In this document: one piece after another, positions 27,101 to 36,834 of the stretch
How the letters are laid out: each line of letters begins with the position of its first letter
How positions within the stretch are numbered: the stretch's first letter is position 1
DNA from: Trichomonas vaginalis G3
Taxonomy: Eukaryota; Parabasalia; Trichomonadida; Trichomonadidae
DNA: 64,000 nucleotides
NCBI RefSeq assembly: GCF_026262505.1
Contig: NC_067207.1
Span: forward strand, 9,516,082 to 9,580,081
Reading direction: 5' to 3'
Notes under the pieces: generated by a model
Databases searched by the model: none
What the model saw: the letters and a program-made list of their open reading frames with translations, nothing else
What the model was told of the DNA's origin: nothing
Position numbers and translations under genes: made by a program

Positions 27101-27885
27101 CAGTATTTATGGCAAAACTACTCTATCTCCTATTGAGTCAAAAATAACCATAGTAGATGACAAAGATGCTATAAGATATGCTATAAGAAACTACAACCAT
27201 ATAGTGAAGTTCGAAGGTTTGGATGGTTCAGATAAAACTATTTTCAAGCTAACCAAAAGCATTTGCAGACACTTTAACTTTTGCCCACTTGGTGTTAACA
27301 TTCTGTCTATGTCGAAGAGAATAATGTGTGAAGTATTCTGTACTGCTGAAGACTTAGGAATGGACATCTTTTATAGCGATACGGACAGTATGCATCTCTA
27401 CAATGAAGATATCCCTCGTTTAGCTGAAGAGTTTGAGAAACGTTATGGAAGAGTTCTCATTGGTAAAAAACCTTGGTCAATTTCATTCTGACTTCGCAGA
27501 AATAACACCTGGAAAACAAAGTTTAGCATACAAGTCAATATTTTGTGGAAAGAAGACTTATATAGACTTACTCACGAATGATTTAAATGAAGTTGCATTT
27601 CACTGCAGAATGAAAGGCGTGAAGCAAGATGTTATTGCTTTAACCGCTAATGAAATGTTTCCTGACTCTGTTCAGTGTTTCTATGATGAAGATAAAGGTT
27701 TAATGGTTCCGCAAGGAAAATTTGACAAAGACTCTGAGTTCAGTGTTATGAAGTTATATAAAGCACTTTATGATGGTCAAGAGATTGGATTTGACTTATG
27801 TAAGTCATGTCAACCTTGCTTTGAAGAGAAGTTTAACTTCTCAATAACGACTAAAACAAGCTTTATTCGTAAGTTGAAGTTCTGA
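24107..27885 (+). pseudogene. polB: Protein-primed DNA polymerase B (B copy)
   Basis: Starts after TTTTTTTATTTCCTACTAAAG. Here the SAP/LEM-like start, charged segment, OTU-like region (EDNCFVYACIQAG) and exonuclease motifs lie in one open frame, which supports treating them as one protein in this family. Polymerase motifs SLYPS, NSIYGK and YSDTDS are present further on. A 27-bp palindromic insert lies near codon 57, and one stretch near the OTU-like domain (NDQKAILEALKQTGNPALIE) is diverged from A. The gene ends with a Cys-containing tail (LCKSCQPCFEEKF). Broken, about two breaks. Confidence 0.92.
24274..24300 (+). repeat. 27-bp in-frame double-hairpin insert in polymerase
   Basis: GCCGCAACGCGGC, GA, GGACGAAGTCC, A. 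Element A lacks it: flanks TTCATAAA and TG(C/T)AAGAGCATTT are continuous there, so the insertion length is exactly 27 bp (nine codons). Confidence 0.88.
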
Positions 27886-27933
27886 GGTCATTTATTTTTG
27901 TCAGCAATGAGGTCATTCGTGATAAAAATAAAA

Positions 27934-27956
27934 CTAGCGGCAAGGGCGAAGCCCAT
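27934..27956 (+). repeat. Palindromic repeat between converging genes (B copy)
   Basis: CTAGCGGC, AA, GGGCGAAGCCC, ATG. Same position as 4549-4576 in A, with part of the first stem lost. Confidence 0.55.
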
Positions 27957-27964
27957 GTGGTCAT

Positions 27965-28822
27965 TTACAATACTGCGATGGTAGAGTTTAAGAGTTGTGC
28001 TTCAATATAGAGACAGTCCTTATGGTCTGGAGGTAAGAACACTGGGCAGTTATGGTCATGAGTGGAGAACATGTCTATCCAAAACTCACGATTGAAGCCA
28101 GTTAATTTATAGTATTTAGGGTTAGGAAGTGGTGAAGTTCTTGTATGACCAATGAACTCATTTTCAACTCCCTTACTTAAGTTTGAATATAATATAGCTT
28201 GCTTTCTATCCCAAATGCCAGGTGTTACAATCTTTGAAAATTCATTTTTCCTCGGAAGCATTGCATCATAATTGAAAACATTCTTGAAATCATCATTGGG
28301 TTCAGAGATTTGAAACCTTATACGTAATGGATTTTCTTTCTTTTTAGCTACTTCATTGAATGGTGAATATATAACAAACTGACAGTCATGAGTTCCATCT
28401 TCATTTTCATTAAATTCATAATGAAAGTCTATAAGTTGTGGCCGACTACCTTCTTCCTTCAGTTGTGCAAGAAACTCACGTAAAGGCTGTAAAGTTTGTA
28501 CTTCAATGTTGAACTTTTTCTCGAACATCTCATTAAATGAAATCATACATTGCAACAATGTTGTATCGTCTTTAAAGTATTTGTATATGTGAATGTTTTG
28601 GGCGCTTAAAGACTGTTCGTCATTTTCTATCTCGACTTGAAGTATAAAGTCAACCTTTCTAAAAGCACGTGTTATATACATAGATGTTATGCCAATGTAC
28701 TTCTCTTCATTTATGTTCACAATCCAGTCTGTTGGAAACTTAAACGTTACTCTGTTCCCCTTTATTTTGACGTCAGGGTTTTCACTACTGAACGCAACAG
28801 TTAAAGGTATTTGTCTATACAT
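27965..28822 (-). CDS. Beta-rich minor virion candidate
   Basis: A 285-residue protein, open in this copy. The start follows TTTATTTTTATCCGAATTAA. N-terminal strands FPTDWIVNINEEKYIGITSM; a central helix (LLQCMISFNEMFEKKFNIEV); the C terminus carries HDHNCPVFLPPDHKDCLYIE, with clustered His and Cys residues, and a hydrophobic end (LLNSTIAVL). The N-terminal resemblance to the candidate penton protein suggests a paralogous jelly-roll, but this is inference. Confidence 0.62.
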   Translation of the reverse strand: MYRQIPLTVAFSSENPDVKIKGNRVTFKFPTDWIVNINEEKYIGITSMYITRAFRKVDFILQVEIENDEQSLSAQNIHIYKYFKDDTTLLQCMISFNEMFEKKFNIEVQTLQPLREFLAQLKEEGSRPQLIDFHYEFNENEDGTHDCQFVIYSPFNEVAKKKENPLRIRFQISEPNDDFKNVFNYDAMLPRKNEFSKIVTPGIWDRKQAILYSNLSKGVENEFIGHTRTSPLPNPKYYKLTGFNREFWIDMFSTHDHNCPVFLPPDHKDCLYIEAQLLNSTIAVL

Positions 28823-28846
28823 TTAATTCGGATAAAAATAAACCAT

Positions 28847-29107
28847 TTACTCTTTCTTTGCTTCAGCTTCTTTAGCTTTTGCTTCAGCTTCTTCTCTAGC
28901 TTTCTTCGCCAGCAAACGTGGGTTCTTTTGTCTTCCAGCAGCTAATGCAGCAAGTTGTTTTTCACTAAGTTTTCTCTTTGGTCTCTCTGGCTTTTGTTCT
29001 TGTTTTTGTTCCTTCAGTTCGGATAAAATTTGCTCGCGAATTTCTTTCTTCAATGCTTCAACATCTATGACCCCTTGGGTCTTGTCCATATGACTTGTCT
29101 GAGTCAT
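28847..29107 (-). CDS. Lys/Glu/Ala-rich helical protein (B copy)
   Basis: An 86-residue homologue of 3401-3661, differing only near the start (SHMDK for SPTDK). Head to head with the next gene across 45 bp holding TTTTTTATCTGCAG on one strand. Confidence 0.72.
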   Translation of the reverse strand: MTQTSHMDKTQGVIDVEALKKEIREQILSELKEQKQEQKPERPKRKLSEKQLAALAAGRQKNPRLLAKKAREEAEAKAKEAEAKKE

Positions 29108-29152
29108 TTGACTGCAGATAAAAAACAAAATTAAAACTTTAACCGATGTAAA

Positions 29153-29590
29153 ATGAGCTTGTCAAAATCAGAGCGAGAGTCTATTATATTAAATGACGCA
29201 AGAGGAATACAACATCCTTTCTATTACGTAAGTCAGAGTAAAGATGGTAAAATATACGTAAGAAAAAGAAAGGTTCCATTAGCGAATGCAGAGAGCGACA
29301 ACATTAAGGTGCATGGCACCGAGGGTGAAGACCACGAAGCCCATATAAAACCTTCTGTTCAAACTGAGCCACCAAAAGAACCAGAAGAAAAGAAGCCAGA
29401 TGTACTTTCAATAATGAACCAAGAGCTTATTGCAAAGTTCGTGAATTTCATTGAAAAACAAACCGAGTCAAAGAATCCTGACCCGCCAGTGAAAGAAGTT
29501 GAGACAAAAGAGAATGTACAGTTCATTGAAAATGTCAAGAAACAACTTCCACCACGAATGCCAAGAAGAAGAGTGAGAATAATGAAGTAA
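29153..29590 (+). CDS. Basic-tailed protein upstream of capsid (B copy)
   Basis: A 145-residue homologue of 2921-3355, identical over most of its length. The difference lies in the linker, where A has VYGKGEVHEAHI and B has VHGTEGEDHEAHI because of a palindromic insert. It ends 27 bp before the capsid gene. Confidence 0.75.
   Translation: MSLSKSERESIILNDARGIQHPFYYVSQSKDGKIYVRKRKVPLANAESDNIKVHGTEGEDHEAHIKPSVQTEPPKEPEEKKPDVLSIMNQELIAKFVNFIEKQTESKNPDPPVKEVETKENVQFIENVKKQLPPRMPRRRVRIMK
29309..29343 (+). repeat. Palindromic insert in the linker (B copy)
   Basis: GTGCATGGCAC, CGA, GGGTGAAGACC, then ACGAAGCCCAT. The first stem is complete here and shortened in A. Confidence 0.55.
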
Positions 29591-29617
29591 ATAGATATTT
29601 TTATCTGAAGTAAATAC

Positions 29618-31192
29618 ATGCAGAACGAACAGTTAAACGAATTTACTCCAGCAGAGCATATTCATCAGATTCGCTCATATTTCGATATCATAGACAATGC
29701 AGTTCAAATTGGTGACACTAATAGAAAATATTCTGACGCAAAGATTCCATCACAACCTGGAACTGCTAAAGATAACACATGGGTAACATTCAATCTCTCA
29801 CCTCCTGGTGAAAATATGTTGGACCTTTACAATACATTCATTACGTATAAAATGGAAGGTCAATTTATTGCAGATAAAGAAATTGGTTCAGGTTCCAATA
29901 AAACAAACCCACCAGGATTTTGGATTGGTTTCGATGACGCTTTCTATGCAGTTGCTGGATATCAAATCCTTGCAAATGGTCGTATCGTATATTCTCAAGA
30001 CAACGCAAGAGAAGAAGCATATATAACTTCAAACTCACAAACTACCGAACAAATAAAGAAAGTAGATGTTTTCTCAAAGACTCGACATGAAGATGTATGG
30101 AGTCATTCGGGAACATGCAGAACAGGACAAATTGTTAGTGGTCCAATTACAGCAGGAAAATCATTTGATTTTAAGCTTCGTTTAAGAATTCCTGTTAGAA
30201 GATTCCATCCATTAGAAGCTATTCGATTTATTCCAGCTTTTGCAGGAAACATTCAGCTTAAAGTAAAGTTCAGTAGCGACGCCTTACAATGCATATCTAT
30301 ATCTGTAAATGATATCATTGCTTTCAATCCAACTCTTAAAGTTGCATTTGCTTCAGATTCAAATCCACCGACAAATAAATTTGTTCCATGGAATGAACCA
30401 TTCACTATGATAACGAAGGCAATAGAAGCTAGTGGAACAGTTACTATTACAACTGTAACCCAGCAACTATTTCGAACAAAGATGGATTTTAATGAATGTT
30501 TCATTCATCCAAAGTCATTCTCTTTAGACCCTAACATTTATACAGAACTTGTAGAACATTATACAAACGAGGCTTTATGTTTTCCTGTTAAAGTTATGGA
30601 TTGGATTCCTATGGACGGTTCATTCTCAAAGAATACAGATAGTTCAAGTGCAACATTTACAGCAGCTTATACGCCTATTAATGTTAAAAGTATTTGGGCA
30701 CTATTTAGAAAGAAAGACAACTATTATGTTAATTTTGAGAACCCTAAGTTTAAATATCTTCAGCTTTCCATGGGAGCTTATGGAAATATGCCTGCAGAAC
30801 CTGAAAAATCATATGGACCTGTATTTTATGAAATGGTTGCGAACGCCTGCAATACAAACAATGATATGATTGGATTTAATGAAGATGTTATGAGGTCATT
30901 GGTGGATGATGGTAGTGTGGAACATAAATGGGATAGCTATGACAACACACATTTCTTATGTGGTTTTCCAACAGAAGTGGACTTTTGCTTCCAACAAGGT
31001 CAAACATCTACTGCTCCAATAACATACAAATTGTCTGTTAAAGGACCTATTGAACTAGCAACTGAAAATGTACCAAAGCCACTTATTGGATTTATGAGGG
31101 ATTGTTGCTTTGCCATTCAGGTGCGTGCTAATGGCATCCCCATAATAAGATTAGATGACTATAACTTAGCTACGGACGACAGTGAGGAATAA
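29618..31192 (+). CDS. mcp: Major capsid protein (B copy)
   Basis: 524 residues, open from ATG to stop. I count five residue differences from the A copy, for example RRFHPLEA for RRFLPLEA, so the two elements parted recently or share conversion. Start context TTTTTATCTGAAGTAAATAC. Confidence 0.82.
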   Translation: MQNEQLNEFTPAEHIHQIRSYFDIIDNAVQIGDTNRKYSDAKIPSQPGTAKDNTWVTFNLSPPGENMLDLYNTFITYKMEGQFIADKEIGSGSNKTNPPGFWIGFDDAFYAVAGYQILANGRIVYSQDNAREEAYITSNSQTTEQIKKVDVFSKTRHEDVWSHSGTCRTGQIVSGPITAGKSFDFKLRLRIPVRRFHPLEAIRFIPAFAGNIQLKVKFSSDALQCISISVNDIIAFNPTLKVAFASDSNPPTNKFVPWNEPFTMITKAIEASGTVTITTVTQQLFRTKMDFNECFIHPKSFSLDPNIYTELVEHYTNEALCFPVKVMDWIPMDGSFSKNTDSSSATFTAAYTPINVKSIWALFRKKDNYYVNFENPKFKYLQLSMGAYGNMPAEPEKSYGPVFYEMVANACNTNNDMIGFNEDVMRSLVDDGSVEHKWDSYDNTHFLCGFPTEVDFCFQQGQTSTAPITYKLSVKGPIELATENVPKPLIGFMRDCCFAIQVRANGIPIIRLDDYNLATDDSEE

Positions 31193-31222
31193 AGGGTGAA
31201 CGTTTATTTTTAAAGCTTATAA

Positions 31223-31681
31223 ATGAGTTCTTCATCAAGCTCTCGTGAACCTTCACCATCTATGAAACAAACTTTACCAAACGATTATGGAGCACCTATT
31301 GAATATTTCTTACGAGCTGCACAATGGCAAAGAGCAGTCTCACCAAGGTTAGGTGTTCCACCAGCTCCTGTCAAAAATAGCATTTGGTCAAGTCCTTATA
31401 TAAAATATGGTCTCCCACTAGGTTTGCTAGCTACAGCAGGAGCAGTAATGATGTTGAAAAGAAATAAAGCAAATGTTGTAAATAATACTGAAGTAGCTGA
31501 AATTAAACAAACTCCAACACCTTCGCCAAAACCAACGCCTTCACAAACAACACCTTCAATGACTCCTGAACCTATGGAAGTACAAACTCCTGTTCAAAAG
31601 TCAACTCCAAAACCGACTCCAACATTTAAACCAGAACCTACACCACAAATAAATCGTAAAACTCCTGCGTTTCCTTACTGA
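31223..31681 (+). CDS. Proline-rich single-pass membrane protein
   Basis: 152 residues, open here. Ser-rich start (MSSSSSSREPSPS), a predicted helix (IEYFLRAAQWQRAVSPRLG), one transmembrane segment (about 55-72, GLPLGLLATAGAVMML) and a long Pro/Thr tail (TPTPSPKPTPSQ, TPKPTPTFKPEPTP). It follows the capsid gene by 30 bp. A short, membrane-anchored, Pro-rich protein beside a capsid gene could be a minor virion or egress protein; function unknown. Confidence 0.72.
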   Translation: MSSSSSSREPSPSMKQTLPNDYGAPIEYFLRAAQWQRAVSPRLGVPPAPVKNSIWSSPYIKYGLPLGLLATAGAVMMLKRNKANVVNNTEVAEIKQTPTPSPKPTPSQTTPSMTPEPMEVQTPVQKSTPKPTPTFKPEPTPQINRKTPAFPY

Positions 31682-31729
31682 AAAAATAACGTTATTTTTA
31701 TTTAATATTAAAATTTTTATTTGATTGAA

Positions 31730-31965
31730 ATGACAAATAAAGTCACTGAAGCAATGAAACAAAAGTTTTGGTAGAATACATTAAATCAGGAACTATTCCA
31801 GAAGGTTTTTACATTCATACTATGAAGGATGGTAGAGTTCAGTTTAGAAAGATAAAGCAACCATTAGATAAAGAAGGAATTTTGAGAAAGATTAAACTTC
31901 ATGAGGACAACATTGCTGAACTTAAGAAGAAGTTAGAAGAGTTGGAGAAAGGAAGAGAGTTATAA
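31730..31965 (+). pseudogene. Small coiled-coil protein (broken B copy)
   Basis: Counterpart of 548-784. It starts after TTTTTATTTGATTGAA. The coiled-coil tail is preserved. About one break. Confidence 0.65.
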
Positions 31966-31982
31966 AGTAATGAATTCAACAG

Positions 31983-32028
31983 GGTGAAAAAACAGGTGAA
32001 AAAAGAGGTGAGATCTCACCACTTCACC
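31983..32028 (+). promoter_or_regulatory. 46-bp AGATCT-core site, GGTGA version
   Basis: Same 12-12-palindrome-8 layout as in A; palindrome GGTGAGATCTCACC at 32007-32020. Confidence 0.6.
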
Positions 32029-32123
32029 TAAATTTAAATGGATGTTTTCATACGTGTGAGGGTGGTGATATCATTAATTTTTTATTTTATTTTTAAGTTT
32101 ATTTTTTATTTTATTTGGATGTA

Positions 32124-32450
32124 ATGACGAAAACTATTGAGATAACAAACTACAACGGTCATGAGTTCAAGAATTTGTTCTTCGTTCCTCGTGAAAATAC
32201 ATTCTATCAGATACGAGGGAGAAAGGGTAAAGTTAGTTTGAGCGTTTATGAAGGAATGAAGAATGGAAAGTTTATACAAGCATACGATACAAACGGTAAA
32301 CGTGTTTCATTAGCTTTGTCAAAACTTACAGGTATAAACTATGACAGTGATTTTGACTCTGACGATTGGAGCGACAGCAGCGATACTGAAGAATATGAAC
32401 TATTGTGTGAAGCACAGCAATGGGAAGAGTTGCAATACTTTTGTAAGTGA
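32124..32450 (+). CDS. TIR-encoded small protein, B/D/E type
   Basis: A 108-residue protein, start at MTKTIEITNYNG. Conserved core FKNLFFVPRENTFYQIRGRK, then a beta-rich region and an acidic tail (SDFDSDDWSDSSDTEEYE) ending WEELQYFCK. Homologues at 53083-53409 and 52348-52668. Function unknown; acidic tail and duplicated terminal position as in the A type. Confidence 0.72.
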   Translation: MTKTIEITNYNGHEFKNLFFVPRENTFYQIRGRKGKVSLSVYEGMKNGKFIQAYDTNGKRVSLALSKLTGINYDSDFDSDDWSDSSDTEEYELLCEAQQWEELQYFCK

Positions 32451-32570
32451 GAACGTTTATTTTTTACAGTAGTGAGGTGAAGTGGTTGGCGGCTTTATAA
32501 ATATTTAAGGTTAAGTTGGTGTTTGTGTTGTAAAATATACGTTACTGGTTTTGTAAAGTGTCAAAACAGC

Positions 32571-32613
32571 TAAGTTGTGTACGGAGGCGCGCAGTGCCTC
32601 AGTACACGACTTA
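32571..32613. other. Terminal hairpin of Maverick B
   Basis: Arms TAAGTTGTGTACGGAGG and CCTCAGTACACGACTTA around loop CGCGCAGTG. Stem sequence differs from that of A but still pairs. Confidence 0.85.
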
Positions 32614-32625
32614 GGTATACTAACT

Positions 32626-33288
32626 AGGTTATAAAAAAGTTTTAGAGAGTTACATACATGATGACACAGTTTCATTTCACGATATGCTTAAATTATACGA
32701 AAAAGAGAATCTTTTCAAAATTCGGCGAGATCCAGAAAAAATTGATGAACATCCAAATCAGTATGTTTCCCAATACGTAAATCAGCAATGGCATACTGAT
32801 TTAAAAAGCTTCAAAGAAGAGACAAATGGTACCAAGCATACTTATCATTTAATTGCCTTTATCGATGACAGATCTCGTTTTTGTATTTATTACGAAATTC
32901 TTCCCGATAAAACAATGAAATCAACTTCAAAAGCTTTACAAAATGCTATCGACTCTATCAAAATTATTCCATACGAACTTTTGACAGATAATGGATGCGA
33001 ATTTACAGGAAAGGACTTCAAAAACGTTCTTCAAGTAAATGGCATTCAACACCATTGGACAGAACCTTACACACCACAGTTAAATGGTAAAATAGAACGT
33101 TTTTGGCAAACAATCTTTTCGGCTCGCCCAGATTTTATCGAAATAAGAGAATTTTTACCTCACGCAATAGAAGAATACAACACAGTATGGGTTCATACAG
33201 CTCTTAAAGATCTTTTCGGTGGAAAACCTACTCCAAAATCAATTTGGGCCCAGGGTCCTAAATGGACAAAGGACTTAAACCCAAATCT
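32626..33288 (+). pseudogene. rve-type (IS3/IS481-like) DNA transposase, interrupted
   Basis: The open frame enters from the Maverick B junction and contains an rve core: QQWHTDLKSF (first Asp), IPYELLTDNGCEFTG (second Asp), HHWTEPYTPQLNGKIERFW with the catalytic Glu, then a C-terminal SIWAQGPKW. It is unlike the Maverick integrase and lacks a chromodomain. Maverick B removed the 5' part from view; the first visible in-frame ATG is 32684. A hairpin-chain element interrupts the 3' end: the target sequence CCCAAATCT is duplicated, and beyond the insert (34885) the same frame continues LEFEIQPRN to a stop at about 34920. No terminal repeats of this element identified. Confidence 0.8.
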
Positions 33289-34884
33289 ATAGATCCAAGG
33301 TGATCTGATTTTTGCATCCCTGGGATGGACGATACACCCAAAGTGTCACCTTTTTGGGATAACATGAATTTTAAATATCATGAGAGTTCTGCAAACCATA
33401 TGCACAATATCTATTCAGCCTGACTTCTTGTATATATGAGTTAGACTTCTTAAATATTGTGCTTGGGGCGATATAAGCATTTCCGAGATTACCATCGTGC
33501 TCTATAGTATGCTACTTCTCCCTGGTTCTAGCTCAGTTCCAAGGATATTGGCGTTCAAGGATTTGGCAAGGTCCTTCCGAAGTCTCTCATTCGATGAGAG
33601 ATTTCGGAAGAATCTTGCCTTAAAGTACTCCAACTCTTGTTCTTTTGTTCCTAAATAGTGAGAAAAGTTATTTGACTACTTAAGGTAGAGATTATCCGAG
33701 GTCCCTCATTTGATGAGAGGCCTCGGATAATCTCTGCCTTAAAATTGTACACTTGTAGTCCATGAGAGTGTAAGTATACATTGATAGGACAGCTTTCTTC
33801 TGAAGTCTTAGATTTGATGAGAACCTCAGAAGAAAACTGTCCTATTTTATAGTAAAAGGAGTTTCAGGAGCTCCAAAGCTCCCTTTCGTAAGGATTAGGA
33901 GCTTTGGAGCTCCTGGTTCGTAGATGTGTTTCGCATCTTTCATCAGCAAAGGACATTTACCATCTGGGACTCTGTTGATGGAGACTCAGGAGCTCCAAAG
34001 CTCCCTTTAGTAAGGATTAGAAGCTTTGAAGCTCCTGGTTCGTAGACGTGTTTCGCATCTTTCATCAGAAGAGGCCCAAATGGTAAATAGCCTCTGCTGA
34101 TGAGCTTCAGGAGCTCCAAGGCTCCCTCTCGTAACGATTAGGAGCTTTGTAGCTCCTGAAGGTAAGGTAGGATTGCTCTGATCTCTAATCAGTAGATGCC
34201 ATGCCTCATTATGAACTCTACTGACAAGAGATCAAGAGCTCCAAGGACTCCCTTTTTAGTTAGTGGCGTTCTCACCATTTAGTAGGATTGCTGATCCTAC
34301 TAATGAAGTGATCACTTAGTATACGTTTTGAATAAATTGAATTTTTTTTTAGAATTTAGTATTTTTTATAGACATCACATGTATATTATAAATACATAAA
34401 TATATTCTTTAATTCAAAAAATTCAATTCGGTTTTGGGATGGGTATCCCAGCCCCAAGTATTCAATTTTATTCAATTTTTTAAGAATTTTGGGTTGGGAT
34501 GCCCAGACCAAAACAAGCTTTATATTTTGATGTGTAGATACGTATGTGTGCATCATTGTTGTGTTATATATTATGTTTTTAATGAAAAAAAATCTGATTC
34601 AAAAAAAATTATCACTAATTAGTTGATAATATAAAGAAAAAATAGATAAATTGTATGTTTTGAGAGTATTTATCCACATTCACTCATATGAATTTCATTA
34701 AATAGTGTCTTTTTACTCCCAAATTTATTTTGAATTATTGAAATCAAAGAAAAAAATCAGAAAAATTTCTCGAAATTTTTATTTTCAAAAAAAATTTGGA
34801 TTTTATATTGAAAACTGACACTGGGAGGATGATAGGGCTGGGATTGGAGATACCCCGCTCACTTGGGAAAAATACGGATCTATA
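33289..34884. mobile_element. Hairpin-chain non-autonomous element, copy 1
   Basis: A 1596-bp element with short inverted ends (ATAGATCC ... GGATCTATA) and a perfect 9-bp direct duplication CCCAAATCT on both sides (8 bp if the outer T belongs to the element). The interior is a chain of imperfect hairpins (for example AGGAGCTCCAAAGCTCC paired with AGGAGCTTTGGAGCTCCT, and CCGAGGTCCCTC paired with GAGGCCTCGG), then a very AT-rich half. No plausible gene; a 62-codon frame at 34434 is present in both copies but has no protein-like character. Duplication length fits MULE or hAT families. Confidence 0.88.
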
Positions 34885-34893
34885 CCCAAATCT

Positions 34894-35820
34894 TGAGTTC
34901 GAAATACAGCCTCGTAACTAAAAATAAAGTAAAAATACGAATAAACATTTTATTATAATTTAAATAATTTTTTATTCATAAAGTAATACGATATATAGCT
35001 AAGCTATGTAAGGATATTCTGATGCTGAGAGTTTAAGAACTTTAAATTACGTATAGAAAAAAATTCATTTAATATTTTGTAACATTTTTTAAATTGATAG
35101 ATAGTTAGATTTTGTAGGGGAAGGTAAGATTCTTTGTGGTAATAATGGTCGTTGAAATTAAAATGAATGTAAGATTTGTGGAGAAATTGTATAAATTTGC
35201 ATAGTGTTAGATTCAGAATAGGAGCATATGAGCCAGTGATTGTGTCTAATGTTTTTAAGGTGCTAATTGGAAGTAGAAAAGAAAAAAATTTGTTGCAATA
35301 ACATCATATTGCAAAAAAGTTTTAAAATATGATGTATGAATAAGAGTATGATTGGTATAGATTTGTGTTGTATAAATGTGATTGAACAATTGTTAATGGA
35401 AAGTTCAAAAACTTGGGTGCAATCAGAACTGATTGCACCCAAGTTTTTGAACTTTGTATAAGGAATTGTTGGCTATGATGTACTGATCATGAATCAGTAC
35501 ATCATAGCCAACAATTCCTTCCCAAACAACCCGAAATTTGTCTGATTCCACACTAATTTTATTAATTTATCTAAACTTTTATCCTCGTCTACAATTTAAT
35601 CATCAATAATTATTTCTTGTTCTATTTCACTATTATATATATATATATATTTATATGATTTGATTTAAAAAAATAAATAAATAAACTAATAAATCATTTA
35701 CTCAAATATATCAAAAGTTTTATTTTTATATATAAAGATAACTACTTTTAAAAAAAATACCCTATATATTTTTGCTGTGTAAACTTGTCATTTTTGTCAG
35801 AAGTGAAGTGAACCGAATTT
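34894..35820. other. AT-rich gene-free interval
   Basis: After the last codons of the rve transposase the sequence is very AT-rich with no credible gene. It holds two perfect hairpins (35400-35520) and a TATATA run (35635-35652). Confidence 0.7.
35400..35520. repeat. Two adjacent perfect hairpins
   Basis: Hairpin 1 (35400-35455): 27-bp perfect arms starting AAAGTTCAAAAACTTGGGTG with a 2-base centre AA. Hairpin 2 (35460-35520): 28-bp perfect arms starting AAGGAATTGTTGGCTATGAT around CATGA. They are separated by four bases. Confidence 0.9.
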
Positions 35821-36834
35821 TCATGCACAACACATTTTTTTGAGAACTTTATTGAATAATTCATCGTTACCATTGAATTTTTCTCTATTGGAGCGAAGAG
35901 CATGAATAACATGCAAAGAACACCAGAATATTTTGACTTCTTCGTTGTCTTTGAAAAGCTCATAAATTGCATTGAAAATATTGAGAGCACAATCAGAAAT
36001 AAAATATTTTGGAGACTTCTTAGACCATTTAAAATATTTTCTTAAGCAATATTTGATATTTTCTGAGTTGTCTGGTTTGATCACAAAATGTAAAAGAGGT
36101 ACTGAATGTGTTTTGGCAAATTTTGTAGACATTATATAATAAGCATATTTGTGAATAATTAATTTGAATGTGGAATCGATATGAAAATTGAATGGAAGAC
36201 CGATATCGATTTTCTGGTTTATTTCATGCGAAGCGAAAATAAATTTGATTTCACATTTTGAAGCATCGGCTATGTCATATTTCAATTTGAGATAGTCATG
36301 TTGATTTCTTTCTTTGTATCTTGCTATTAATATATCAGTTGAAATTAGTTCATTTGAATTTGGAGAAATAAAATCATCCGATTTTTTTGAATGTCTCTCA
36401 AAAAATTTGAAATAGCTATCTTGTGACATTGCTAAAAATTTATAATTATGTGTCAGTGGTATTTTCAAGCTATCATAAACGTTTTTGAGACCTGTAGATT
36501 TTTCTCCACCTTTTTCAATGTATTCAGTTAAAAATAATCTTAAGAAATACGATGATGAATTTTTTTTTGTTTCCTTTTCTGTAGTATGAATATGAGTAAA
36601 ACATCCACCTTGATATTGATATGTGTCACCTTTTTTGAAAAATTTAATTTCTGCTGGGTAATTTGGCATCGGGCATTTAAAATACATATAATCTTCGTTT
36701 GCTTTTTTAGTGACTTTAAAACGATCTAATTTTATGTTTGCATTCATTTCGAATTTAATTCCAAAACGTAAAAAACTCATTTTATCAATGTACTCTCCTA
36801 TATTGCATGGAGCAACCAGCGTATTTTGAGACAT
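35821..36834 (-). pseudogene. MULE transposase, C-terminally truncated
   Basis: A 337-residue part of a Mutator-like transposase. Visible landmarks: a zinc-finger-like/WRKY-type N region with spaced Cys and His (YFKCPMPNY, CFTHIHTTE), first catalytic Asp in FNFHIDSTFKLI, second Asp in YFISDCALNIFNAIYELF, followed by FWCSLHVIHAL, the C2H-type signature after D2. The frame stops 15-20 residues later, before the region expected to carry the catalytic Glu, so the protein is incomplete. A different frame stays open for about 25 codons beyond the stop (35748-35820), consistent with a frameshift or chance. No terminal repeats recognised. Confidence 0.82.

Larger units (their letters stand above)
22100..32625. 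mobile_element. Maverick element B (right part)
   Basis: The remainder of a Maverick interrupted by A. It begins within a KilA-N gene and runs through the 157-residue gene, polymerase, minor virion gene, helical protein, capsid operon and right terminal repeat, ending GTATACTAACT at 32625. Its left portion lies outside the window beyond A. It is inverted relative to A. The flank right of 32625 is an open rve transposase frame, so B itself inserted into a DNA transposon. Broken, about four or five breaks in the visible part. Confidence 0.9.
31955..32625 (-). repeat. Right terminal repeat of Maverick B
   Basis: Homologous to the A terminus: AGATCT-core site, TIR gene, short ACTAACG-type repeats, TTTTGTAAAGTGTCAAA, terminal hairpin, GTATACTAACT end. 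Its partner on the left is outside the window, so the inner limit is estimated by comparison with A. Confidence 0.8.

Noticed and set aside
32684-33288. Second Maverick integrase
   Set aside because: Its rve core is unlike that at 12859-13944, lacks the chromo-like tail and lies outside the Maverick terminus; better explained as an IS3/IS481-like DNA transposon.
34434-34622. 62-codon frame in the hairpin-chain element (also 58631-58819)
   Set aside because: Present in both copies only because the copies are near-identical; low-complexity AT-rich sequence, no start context.
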